Below are positions 38,148 to 45,994 of a DNA stretch of 64,000 nt, in pieces. How positions within the stretch are numbered: position 1 is the stretch's first letter; every line of letters starts with the position of its first letter. The stretch lies in contig NZ_WUWN01000005.1 in the NCBI RefSeq assembly GCF_009846865.1, forward strand, positions 93,440 to 157,439, written 5' to 3'. This DNA comes from Puerhibacterium puerhi. GTDB taxonomy: Bacteria > Actinomycetota > Actinomycetes > Actinomycetales > Cellulomonadaceae. The notes under the pieces were generated by a model. That model was not told the origin of the DNA and did no database searches. It was given only the letters and a program-made list of their open reading frames with translations. A program made the position numbers and the translations under genes.

Positions 38148-38651
38148 TCACAGCATTTCCACCGCGAGCGCCAGCACCGCCGCCACCGCGCCTGCGCGGA
38201 CCGCGGGGCGATCCCCCGTCAGGTCGAGGCGGCGCGTGACGACCTCCACCCCGGCGCCGGCGGCCGGGCGCGGCGCCGCCACGGCGACGTAGACGAGCCC
38301 GGGAGGGTGGCCGTCCTGCGGGTCCGGGCCGGCGACCCCGGTGGTGGCGAGGCCGACGTCGGCACCGGTCGCCCGGCGTATCCCGAGCGCCATCTGGGCG
38401 GCGACGTCCGGGTCCACGGCGCCGCGCGCGGCGAGCAGGTCGGCGTCCACGCCCAGCAGCGCCGCCTTGAGGTCCGTCGCGTACGCGACGACGCCGCCGC
38501 GCAGCACCGCCGACGCGCCCGGCACGCCGACCAGCGCGGCGGCCACCAGACCGCCGGTGAGCGACTCCGCGACGCCCACGGTGAGCCCGCGCGCCGCCGC
38601 GGCGGCCAGGACCCGGGACTCTGCCGCGCCGCCGGCGCGCCCGGCGCTCAC
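38148..38651 (-). CDS. pncC: CinA C-terminal-domain protein (nicotinamide-nucleotide amidohydrolase PncC)
   Basis: 167 aa, only the amidase half of CinA: LTVGVAESLTGGLVAAALVGVPGASAVLRGGVVAYATDLKAALLGV ... ATTGVAGPDPQDGHPPGLVYVAVA. PncC deamidates nicotinamide mononucleotide for NAD recycling. The N-terminal molybdopterin-like domain of full CinA is absent, as usual in this phylum. The GTG 38651 overlaps the pgsA stop (GTGA), so it is translationally coupled. Confidence 0.92.
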   Translation of the reverse strand: MSAGRAGGAAESRVLAAAAARGLTVGVAESLTGGLVAAALVGVPGASAVLRGGVVAYATDLKAALLGVDADLLAARGAVDPDVAAQMALGIRRATGADVGLATTGVAGPDPQDGHPPGLVYVAVAAPRPAAGAGVEVVTRRLDLTGDRPAVRAGAVAAVLALAVEML

Positions 38652-39241
38652 GCCAGCCGGGCCGCGCGCCGCGCCTCGCGGCGCAGCCGCCAGCCCTGGA
38701 CGGCGTACTCGACGCCGGTGACGACGGTGACGGCGACGGCGGCGGCCAGCACCACCCAGGCCACGACGGCGACGACCCCGGGCAGGTGCTCGAGCGGCAG
38801 CAGGAACAGGGTGACGGCGACCGACTGCAGCACCGTCTTGAGCTTGCCGCCGCGGGAGGCGGGCATGACCGCGTACTTGAGCACCGCCATGCGCATCGCG
38901 GTGATGCCGAGCTCGCGGGCCAGGATCACGACGGGCACCCACCAGGGCAGCTCGCCGAGCGGCCACCACAGCAGCACCAGCGCGGTGCCGATGAGCGCCT
39001 TGTCGGCGATGGGGTCCAGCAGCTTGCCAAGGTCGGTCACCAGACCCCGGCTGCGCGCCAGGTACCCGTCCAGGCGGTCGCTCGCCGCAGCGAGCACGAA
39101 GACCGCCGTGGCGACCAGGCGCCACCCCACCGTCTGCCCTCCGTCGACGAGGAGCGCCCAGGCGAACACGGGCACGAGCGCGATGCGCGCGATCGTGACC
39201 GCGTTCGCGGCGTTCCACGGGGAGGGGGCTGCGTCGACCAC
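38648..39241 (-). CDS. pgsA: CDP-diacylglycerol-glycerol-3-phosphate 3-phosphatidyltransferase
   Basis: 197 aa membrane enzyme of phosphatidylglycerol synthesis. The CDP-alcohol phosphotransferase motif D-x2-D-G-x2-A-R-x8-G-x3-D-x3-D is seen as SDRLDGYLARSR ... GKLLDPIAD, all Asp present. About five helices. The gene lies between ftsK and pncC, as in many actinobacteria. The GTG has TAGGCT 6 bp upstream. Confidence 0.94.
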   Translation of the reverse strand: MVDAAPSPWNAANAVTIARIALVPVFAWALLVDGGQTVGWRLVATAVFVLAAASDRLDGYLARSRGLVTDLGKLLDPIADKALIGTALVLLWWPLGELPWWVPVVILARELGITAMRMAVLKYAVMPASRGGKLKTVLQSVAVTLFLLPLEHLPGVVAVVAWVVLAAAVAVTVVTGVEYAVQGWRLRREARRAARLA

Positions 39242-39247
39242 GTGTCC

Positions 39248-39253
39248 AGCCTA
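39248..39253 (-). promoter_or_regulatory. -10 hexamer of leaderless pgsA-pncC
   Basis: TAGGCT on the minus strand, 6 bp before the GTG at 39241. Confidence 0.6.
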
Positions 39254-39332
39254 GAGGGTGAAAACGCGCTCGCCGGACGGCGGCGGGCCCGACGCGTCCC
39301 CCGGAGCGCCCCTCCCGGGCCCCGCGTCCGCC

Positions 39333-39338
39333 TACCGT
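39333..39338 (+). promoter_or_regulatory. -10 hexamer of leaderless CapA-like gene
   Basis: TACCGT, 6 bp before the ATG at 39345. Confidence 0.55.
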
Positions 39339-39344
39339 GGCGCC

Positions 39345-40658
39345 ATGACCACCCCCGTGGCCGGCCGGCGCCGTCGGGCCGCGGCGGCCCGACGCCGTCG
39401 CCGGACCGCCGGCGCTGCCGCCGTGCTCGCCGTCGCCGCGGGCCTGGGCGCCGGCCTGGGCGCGGGGGCCGGGGCGACGCTCGGCCGGTGGCGCGAGGCG
39501 CAGGAGCCGCCCGCGCCGGTCGCCGCCGTCCCGGCGTCCGTCGCGGCGCAGCGGCAGGCGCCGCCGCCACCCGCGCCGGAGCAGGCCGTGACCGTGCTCG
39601 CGGCGGGCGACGTGCTGCTCCACCGCCCGGTGACCGACTCGGCGACCACGGCGGGCGGGATCGACTACTCCCCCCTGCTCGCCGGCACCGACGCGTGGGT
39701 GCAGGGCGCCGACCTCGCGCTGTGCCACCTGGAGACGCCGGTGGTCCCGCCCGGCGAGGCGCCGTCCTCCTACCCCCTGTTCGGCGTGCCCGGCGAGATC
39801 GTCCGCGACCTGGCCGAGCAGGGCTGGGACGGCTGCTCCACCGCGTCCAACCACGCGCTCGACCGCGGCCTGCCCGGCGTGGTCGCCACGCTGGACGCGC
39901 TCGACGCCGCCGACCTCGGGCACGCGGGCACGGCGCGCGACGCGGCGGAGGCCGCGGCCGCCCAGCGCTACGACGTGGTGCGCGACGGCCGGACCGTGCA
40001 CGTGGCGCACCTGTCGGCCACGGAGCACCTCAACGGCCTGGCGCCGCCCGCCGGTGCGCCCTGGGCGGTGGGGCTGCTCGACGTCGACGGGCTGGTGGCC
40101 GCGGCGCGCACCGCGCGCGAGGACGGCGCCGACGTCGTCGTGGTGAGCGTGCACGCCGGGACGGAGTACGCGACGGCGCCGACGCCGCAGCAGCGCGAGG
40201 TCGCCACCGCGCTGGCAGCGTCGGGCCAGGTGGACCTGGTGATCGGGCACCACGCCCACGTGCCGCAGCCGATCGAGCGGCTGCCCGGCGGTCCGGACGG
40301 GGCCGGCATGTGGGTCGCCTACGGTCTGGGCAACCACCTGTCGAACCAGGACGCCGCGTGCTGCGCGGCCGCCACCTCCGACGGGGTGCTGCTCGTGGCC
40401 GACGTCCGGTGGCGGGGCGCGCGGGCGCCGCGCGTCGCGGGGGTCGCCTGGGCCGCCACGACCGTCGACCGCGAGGCCGGCCACCGGGTGCGGGTGCTCG
40501 CCGGCGCAGCGGCCGGCGGCGCGAGCGGCACGCTCGACGCCGACGAGCTGCGCACGCGCCACCAGCGGGTGCGCGACGCCGTCGGGCCGCAGGCCCCGGA
40601 GCGCACAGCACCCCCGGTGCCGACCGGGCCGGAGCCGGTGGTGGTGCCGCGCTCCTGA
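39345..40658 (+). CDS. CapA-family (poly-gamma-glutamate biosynthesis-like) metallophosphatase-fold protein
   Basis: 437 aa. An Arg-rich start, one membrane helix or Tat-like signal (RRRRRTAGAAAVLAVAAGLGA), then the CapA fold: VTVLAAGDVLLHRP, CHLETPV, CSTASNHALDRG, VSVHAGTEY, GHHAHVPQPIE, YGLGNHLSNQ. The metal-binding residues of the calcineurin-like fold (GD, N-H, H-x-G, GHHAH) are present. The family is named for a Bacillus capsule gene; most actinobacterial members have unknown roles at the cell surface. It lies divergent from pgsA and convergent with ftsK. ATG 39345 has TACCGT 6 bp upstream. Confidence 0.85.
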   Translation: MTTPVAGRRRRAAAARRRRRTAGAAAVLAVAAGLGAGLGAGAGATLGRWREAQEPPAPVAAVPASVAAQRQAPPPPAPEQAVTVLAAGDVLLHRPVTDSATTAGGIDYSPLLAGTDAWVQGADLALCHLETPVVPPGEAPSSYPLFGVPGEIVRDLAEQGWDGCSTASNHALDRGLPGVVATLDALDAADLGHAGTARDAAEAAAAQRYDVVRDGRTVHVAHLSATEHLNGLAPPAGAPWAVGLLDVDGLVAAARTAREDGADVVVVSVHAGTEYATAPTPQQREVATALAASGQVDLVIGHHAHVPQPIERLPGGPDGAGMWVAYGLGNHLSNQDAACCAAATSDGVLLVADVRWRGARAPRVAGVAWAATTVDREAGHRVRVLAGAAAGGASGTLDADELRTRHQRVRDAVGPQAPERTAPPVPTGPEPVVVPRS

Positions 40659-40727
40659 CGGGGACGCCCGCGGACCCGCCCCTGACGGCCCCCCAGGGGC
40701 CCCCACAGGGCTCCCCACAGGGCGCCG

Positions 40728-43634
40728 TCAGCGCCAGCTCTCGGCCTCGTCCGCCCCGTCGTGGTAGTCCTTCGCGACGGGCGGCAGGTGGCCGTCGACG
40801 CCCTCGGAGTAGTCGTGGGCGGCGCCGCCGTCCGCCGGCTCGGCCGCGTCCTGGTCGTAGACCGGCGGGGTCTCGCCGCGGATGAGGGCGAGCGCCGACG
40901 GCAGGTCGTCCGGCTGGACCAGCACCTCGCGGGCCTTGGACCCCTCGGAGGGCCCCACGATCTCGCGCGACTCCAGCAGGTCCATGAGGCGGCCGGCCTT
41001 GGCGAAGCCGACGCGCAGCTTGCGCTGCAGCATCGACGTCGACCCGAACTGGGTGGTGACCACGAGCTCGGCGGCCTGCAGCAGCAGGTCCAGGTCGTCG
41101 CCGATGTCGTCGTCGATCTGCTTCTTCGCCGCCGCGGGCGCGGTCACGTCCTCGCGGTAGACCGGCTTGAGCTGCTCCTTGACGTGCTCGACGACCTGGT
41201 GCACCTCGGACTCGCTGACCCACGCGCCCTGCACGCGCATCGGCTTGGCGGCGCCCATCGGCAGGAACAGGGCGTCACCCTGGCCGATGAGCTTCTCCGC
41301 GCCCGGCTGGTCGAGCACGACGCGGGAGTCGGCGAGCGACGACGTCGCGAACGCCAGGCGCGAGGGCACGTTCGCCTTGATGAGACCGGTGACGACGTCG
41401 ACCGACGGTCGCTGCGTGGCCAGCACCAGGTGGATGCCGGCGGCACGCGCGAGCTGGGTGATGCGCTGGATGGACGCCTCGACGTCGCGCGGGGCGACCA
41501 TCATGAGGTCGGCGAGCTCGTCGACCACCACGAGCAGGTACGGGTACGGCGCGATCTTGCGCTCCGAGCCCGGCAGCGGCTTGACCTTGCCGGCCCGCAC
41601 CGCGGCGTTGAAGTCGTCGATGTGCTTGAACCCGAACGCCGCCAGGTCGTCGTAGCGGGCGTCCATCTCCCGCACCACCCAGTCGAGGGCCTCGGCGGCC
41701 TTCTTCGGGTTGGTGATGATCGGCGTGATCAGGTGCGGGATGCCCTCGTAGATCGTCAGCTCGACACGCTTGGGGTCGACCAGGATCATCCGGACCTGCT
41801 CGGGCGTGGCCCGCATCATGACCGAGACGATCATCGAGTTGATGAAGCTCGACTTTCCGGCACCGGTGGCGCCCGCGACGAGGATGTGCGGCATCTTGGC
41901 GAGGTTGGCCACCACGTAGCCGCCCTCGACGTCCTTGCCGATGCCGACGACCATGGGGTGCTCGGTGCGCCGCGCCGCGGACGAGCGCAGCACGTCGCCC
42001 AGCACCACGGTCTCGCGGTCGGTGTTGGGGATCTCGATGCCGATGGCGGACTTGCCGGGGATCGGCGACAGGATGCGCACGTCGGCGCTGGCCACCGCGT
42101 ACGCGATGTTGTTCGAGAGGTTCGTGATCTTCTCGACCTTGGTCTTGGCGCCGACCTCGACCTCGTAGCGCGTGACCGTCGGGCCGCGGGTGAAGCCGGT
42201 GACCTTGGCGTCGACCTCGAACTGCTCGAAGACCCCCGTCAGCGCCTCGACCACGCGGTCGTTGGCGGCCGAGCGCGTCTTGTGCGGCGCGCCCTTGACG
42301 AGCAGGTCCTCCTCGGGCATGAGGTAGACGGTGTCGCCCTCGAGCATCGGCTGCACGGGCCGGCCCGCCGGCGCGGGCGGCGGCACCGGCGCGAGGTCGC
42401 GCGACGACGCCGCGGGCGAGGTCTCCGGGTCGGCGCCCTCGAGCTCCGAGGCCGCCGGCGGCGGAGGCGGCACCGGGCCGGCGAGCGCCTCCGTCGGGGC
42501 GGACGCCGCCTTGCGCGCGCGCCCGGAGCGGCCCGGCGCCGCCGGCTTCTCCACCTCGGCGGCCGTCTCGAACGCCTCGTCGCCGGAGAACCCGCCGTCG
42601 GGCCGCGCGAGCGCCGCGCGCTCCGCCTCCCTCTCGGCCTTGGTCTTGCGGCGTCGTCTGCGCGGCGCCTCCTCGCTGCCGTCGTGGCGCGAGACGCCCT
42701 CGGCGAGCTCCAGGGTGTCGTCGTCGGCGTCGAGCTCGGGCCGGTGGTTGCCGGTGAGGCGGTCGTAGCCGGCGCGCAGCCGGTCCGGCACGCGGTGCAC
42801 CGGCGTGGCGGTGACCACCAGCAGCCCGAAGAAGCCCAGCAGCAGGAACAGCGGCACGGCCCCCCACGCGGTCACGCCGGTGACTACGGGGGTGGCGACG
42901 AGGTAGCCGACGATGCCGCCGGCGTCCTGCACCCGGGCGAACCCGTCGCGCGGGCTCGGCAGGCCCTCGGCGATCGCCACCAGCGCGCACACGCTCATCA
43001 CGATGAGCGTGGTGCCGATGGCGACGCGGGAGTTGGCCTGCTGGCGCTCGGGGTGTCGCATGATCCGCACGCCGAGCCACAGCAGCAGCACCGGGACGGC
43101 GACGCCGGCGAGCCCGACGGTCCCGGCGACGACGGCGTGCACGACGGTCCCGAAGACGCCGGGGATCCCCCACCACTCGCGCGCGGCGACGACGATCGCC
43201 AGCGCGACGAGGAAGAAGGCGACGCCGTCACGACGGTGCTCGGGTTCCAGGTCTCTCGCTCCTCTGAAGATCGTGCGGATGGCGCCGCCGACGCCGTGGG
43301 CCACGCCCAGCCACAGCCCACGCACCGCGCGCACGGGCCACGACGGCGTCCGACCCCGCGCCGGCGCGCGCCCGGCGGACCGGCCGCCACCGCGCCCGCC
43401 GGCGGACGACCTCGCGGGGGTCCTGGCCGAGGACTTGGCGGAGGACTTGGCGGGCGACCGCGCCGGCGCCTTCGTGCCCGTGGCCCGGCTGGTGGTGCGG
43501 GCCGGCCGCGCGGCCGTGGCCTGGGCGCGGTTGGCCGTGCGCACCGGCGCGACGCGCGTCGGGGTGCGCCCGGACGCGCCGGAGCCGCCGCGGGCGGTGG
43601 CGCCCGAGGCGGCGCGCTGGGGACGGGTGGCCAT
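40728..43634 (-). CDS. ftsK: DNA translocase FtsK
   Basis: 968 aa. A basic Ala/Arg-rich N-terminus (about 85 residues), four or five membrane helices (residues 120-300), a low-complexity linker (350-470), then the RecA-like motor: Walker A VAGATGAGKSSF, Walker B LLVVVDELADLMM, and VLATQRPSVDVVTG. The C-terminal gamma winged helix (FGSTSMLQRKLRVGFAKAGRLMDLLE) recognises KOPS-type sequences. It pumps chromosomal DNA at the septum. ATG 43634 has GGGAG 4-5 bp upstream; the longer frame upstream has no signal. Confidence 0.96.
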   Translation of the reverse strand: MATRPQRAASGATARGGSGASGRTPTRVAPVRTANRAQATAARPARTTSRATGTKAPARSPAKSSAKSSARTPARSSAGGRGGGRSAGRAPARGRTPSWPVRAVRGLWLGVAHGVGGAIRTIFRGARDLEPEHRRDGVAFFLVALAIVVAAREWWGIPGVFGTVVHAVVAGTVGLAGVAVPVLLLWLGVRIMRHPERQQANSRVAIGTTLIVMSVCALVAIAEGLPSPRDGFARVQDAGGIVGYLVATPVVTGVTAWGAVPLFLLLGFFGLLVVTATPVHRVPDRLRAGYDRLTGNHRPELDADDDTLELAEGVSRHDGSEEAPRRRRRKTKAEREAERAALARPDGGFSGDEAFETAAEVEKPAAPGRSGRARKAASAPTEALAGPVPPPPPAASELEGADPETSPAASSRDLAPVPPPAPAGRPVQPMLEGDTVYLMPEEDLLVKGAPHKTRSAANDRVVEALTGVFEQFEVDAKVTGFTRGPTVTRYEVEVGAKTKVEKITNLSNNIAYAVASADVRILSPIPGKSAIGIEIPNTDRETVVLGDVLRSSAARRTEHPMVVGIGKDVEGGYVVANLAKMPHILVAGATGAGKSSFINSMIVSVMMRATPEQVRMILVDPKRVELTIYEGIPHLITPIITNPKKAAEALDWVVREMDARYDDLAAFGFKHIDDFNAAVRAGKVKPLPGSERKIAPYPYLLVVVDELADLMMVAPRDVEASIQRITQLARAAGIHLVLATQRPSVDVVTGLIKANVPSRLAFATSSLADSRVVLDQPGAEKLIGQGDALFLPMGAAKPMRVQGAWVSESEVHQVVEHVKEQLKPVYREDVTAPAAAKKQIDDDIGDDLDLLLQAAELVVTTQFGSTSMLQRKLRVGFAKAGRLMDLLESREIVGPSEGSKAREVLVQPDDLPSALALIRGETPPVYDQDAAEPADGGAAHDYSEGVDGHLPPVAKDYHDGADEAESWR

Positions 43635-43750
43635 GATGCTCCCACCGTAACCACCCGGCCCGGCGCCGCCCGGAAGGCGCGCGGCCCGGGCGGCTGGTGT
43701 GAGATCCGTCGCGGCGGGAGCGGCGCGCCCGACAGTGGCACGATCGTCGC

Positions 43751-44677
43751 GTGCCCGTTCCCGAGGACCCTGCCGCCACCCCCGCCGGCGCCGGCGCCGG
43801 CTCCACCGCACCCGCCCCCGCGACGCCCGGGGCGCGGCCGCTCGTGGCGGTGGCGCCGGGGGTCCACGTCGCGACGTCGCAGGTGTTGGCCTCGAACACC
43901 GTCGTCGTGACCACCACGGGCTCGCAATGCCCCGGGGCCGGGGACGCGCTGGTCGTGGACCCGGGGGTCACCGCGGCCGAGCTCGCCGGCCTGGCCGCGG
44001 AAGTGGCTGCGCGCGGCTGGCGCGTCGTCGCCGGCGCGAGCACCCACCCACACTGGGACCACGCGCTGTGGCACACCGGCCTCGGCCCTGCGCCCCGCCT
44101 CGCCGCGCCGAGGGCCGTCGCCACGCTCGCGGCCGACCGGCGACGGGCCTGGGGCGACGCCGCCGACGTCGACCCCGCTCTCGACGAGGCGGTGTTCGGG
44201 GTCCTCACGCCGCTGCCCTCCGGCGCTCGGGAGCTGCCCGTCCCCGCGCCCGCCGGCTGCGCCGTGCTCGTCCACGACGCGCACGCCCCCGGCCACCTCG
44301 CGCTCGCGGTGCGCGGGGTGCTGCTGGCCGGCGACATGCTGTCGCCGCGCGAGGTGCCGCTGCTCGACGTGGGCCACGACGGCGAGGCCCGCCCGGCGCC
44401 GGCGGACCCGGTGGGCGACTACCGCGCCGCGCTGGACCGGCTCGAGGCCTTCGCCGCGGCACACGGCGTCGCGCTCGTCGTGCCCGGCCACGGGCCGCTG
44501 GTGCGCGGCCGCGCGGCCCTCGCCGACCTGGTTGCGGCCGACCGGGCCTACCTCGACGCCCTCGAGCGCGAGGCGGCCGGCGGGCCCGCCGCCGCGGACC
44601 CGCGGCTGGCGGATCCCTGGGTCGCCGCCGAGCACGCCCGGCAGGTGCGGCACCTGCGCGAGCGCCGCGCAGGCTGA
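43751..44677 (+). CDS. MBL-fold metallo-hydrolase
   Basis: 308 aa. Metallo-beta-lactamase fold with the metal motif THPHWDHAL (H-x-H-x-D-H), DAHAPGHLAL (next His), LLAGDMLS (Asp) and VVPGHGP (last His). A Pro/Ala-rich N-terminus of about 25 residues precedes it. Glyoxalase II-like or quorum-quenching-type hydrolases share this layout; the substrate cannot be told. A CACGAT hexamer 6 bp upstream of the GTG hints at a leaderless mRNA. Confidence 0.85.
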   Translation: MPVPEDPAATPAGAGAGSTAPAPATPGARPLVAVAPGVHVATSQVLASNTVVVTTTGSQCPGAGDALVVDPGVTAAELAGLAAEVAARGWRVVAGASTHPHWDHALWHTGLGPAPRLAAPRAVATLAADRRRAWGDAADVDPALDEAVFGVLTPLPSGARELPVPAPAGCAVLVHDAHAPGHLALAVRGVLLAGDMLSPREVPLLDVGHDGEARPAPADPVGDYRAALDRLEAFAAAHGVALVVPGHGPLVRGRAALADLVAADRAYLDALEREAAGGPAAADPRLADPWVAAEHARQVRHLRERRAG

Positions 44678-44728
44678 GCCGCCGCCCGGGCGGGCGCCGG
44701 CGCGCGGCCGGTCCCCCCGGGCGGCCGG

Positions 44729-45139
44729 TCAGCCGCGCAGCAGACCGACGCCGAGCGTGACGACGCCGGCGGCGATCGCCAGGCCGCCCAGCGGGAACAG
44801 CACCGCGGCGCGGCCGGGCCGCGTGCGCCCGCGGCCCATGGCGGAGAAGAAGAACCCCGCCGGCAGCAGGATGGCGCCCACCAGGACGCCGGTCGCGGCG
44901 AGCCAGCGGGCGAAGCCGCCCAGGTCGGTGGCCTCGGCGAGCAGCACGCACACCAGGCCCAGGGTGACCAGCACGCCCGCGTGGGCGTGCCCGGCGCGGT
45001 AGAACGACTTCTGGAACTCGGTGGTGGGCACGCCGCCCGCGGCCACGCGCAGCAGGAACGCGCCGCCGGACTCGATGGTCACCACGGTCAGCAACACGAT
45101 CCCCGCGGTGACGCGGGCAGCCTCGGTCAGCTCCAGCAC
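44729..45139 (-). CDS. Small membrane protein, four predicted helices, TetR-linked
   Basis: 136 aa. Four hydrophobic segments: VTAGIVLLTVVTIESGGAFLL, AHAGVLVTLGLVCVLLAEA, WLAATGVLVGAILLPAGFFFSAMG and AVLFPLGGLAIAAGVVTLGVGLL, with a conserved-looking FQKSFYRAGHAHAGVLV between helices. I do not recognise the family with certainty. GTG 45139 has GAGAGGGGA upstream. It is divergent from a TetR regulator with a palindrome between them, so it is the likely target of that regulator. Its role is unknown. Confidence 0.75.
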   Translation of the reverse strand: MLELTEAARVTAGIVLLTVVTIESGGAFLLRVAAGGVPTTEFQKSFYRAGHAHAGVLVTLGLVCVLLAEATDLGGFARWLAATGVLVGAILLPAGFFFSAMGRGRTRPGRAAVLFPLGGLAIAAGVVTLGVGLLRG

Positions 45140-45195
45140 GGCAGGTCCCCTCTCCCTCGACGCCTCGCGTCGGCAGCTCGCCTCACGACGTTTCG

Positions 45196-45206
45196 TAACA
45201 GTGTTA
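45196..45206. promoter_or_regulatory. Putative TetR operator
   Basis: TAACAGTGTTA, perfect dyad with a central G, in an unusually AT-rich patch of the 112-bp divergent region. It overlaps TATAAC-like sequence reading towards the membrane-protein gene. Confidence 0.65.
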
Positions 45207-45239
45207 TAGAACACCGTCACAGAACCCGCGTCAAGCGTC

Positions 45240-45245
45240 TAGGCT
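45240..45245 (+). promoter_or_regulatory. -10 hexamer of leaderless TetR gene
   Basis: TAGGCT, 6 bp before the ATG at 45252. Confidence 0.6.
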
Positions 45246-45251
45246 GCTCGC

Positions 45252-45836
45252 ATGGCTCGACCCCGCGTGCACGACGACGCCCTGCGGACCCGGCTGCTGG
45301 AGGTGACCTCCGAGGTCATCGCGGCCGAGGGCGAGGGCGCCGTGACCGTGCGCGGCGTGGCCGCCGCCGCCGGCACGAGCGCGTCGGCGGTGTACGCGCT
45401 GTTCGGGTCCCGGGAGGCGCTCGTCGCCGAGGTGAGCGCCGAGGGCTTCCGGCGCTTCGGGCAGCGGCTCGCCGCCGTCCCCCGCACGGCCGACCCCGGA
45501 GCCGACCTGCTGGCGCTCGGCCTCGCCTACCGCGACAGCGCGCTGGCCGCACCGCACTTCTACCGCGTGATGTTCGAGCGCGCCGTGGCGCCCGCGGGCC
45601 GCCACGGGCCCTCGACCGAGCACGCCACCTTCGGCGTGCTGCGCGACGCCGTCGCGCGCACCCTGGGGCCGGACGCGCCGGCCGCGCGGGCGCAGGACGC
45701 CGCGCTCGCGCTGTGGGGCCTGGTGCACGGCCTGGTCAGCCTCGACCTGGCGGGGCTGGCACCCGGCAACGACGCCGCGCGGGCCGCCCGCTACCGCGCC
45801 GCCCTGGAAGCGGCGGGGCCCGCCCTCCTCGGCTGA
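45252..45836 (+). CDS. TetR-family regulator
   Basis: 194 aa. The N-terminal helix-turn-helix is LLEVTSEVIAAEGEGAVTVRGVAAAAGTSASAVYALFGSREALVAEV. The C-terminal ligand domain (RVMFERAVAP ... LWGLVHGLVSLDLAG) resembles the WHG-motif TetR C-terminal class. It probably represses the divergent membrane protein and itself via the dyad at 45196-45206. The ligand is unknown. Confidence 0.9.
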   Translation: MARPRVHDDALRTRLLEVTSEVIAAEGEGAVTVRGVAAAAGTSASAVYALFGSREALVAEVSAEGFRRFGQRLAAVPRTADPGADLLALGLAYRDSALAAPHFYRVMFERAVAPAGRHGPSTEHATFGVLRDAVARTLGPDAPAARAQDAALALWGLVHGLVSLDLAGLAPGNDAARAARYRAALEAAGPALLG

Positions 45837-45871
45837 GGAGGGCGGGCCCTGCTGGGGAGACCGCGCTCGGC

Positions 45872-45994
45872 CCCCCACCGTCGCTGCGCTCCGGGTCAGG
45901 CCCGGTGTTCCCGGTCGGCCCGCCCCTGCGCTCCGCGCCCGGCGGGTGCCTCGCTTCGCTCCGCCCCCACCGTCGCTGCGCTCCGGGTCAGGCC
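45872..45994. repeat. 31-bp direct repeat, one copy at the RNase J stop
   Basis: Copies at 45872-45902 and 45964-45994 are identical. The second spans the last codons and stop of rnj (45988-45990). Between them are related short motifs (cgcttcgctccg, ctgcgctccg). It is 151 bp of otherwise gene-free sequence between TetR and rnj. Confidence 0.85.

Noticed and set aside
40761..43910. 1049-codon open frame opposite ftsK
   Set aside because: Shadow of ftsK; low-complexity His/Arg/Asp-rich translation and no start signal.
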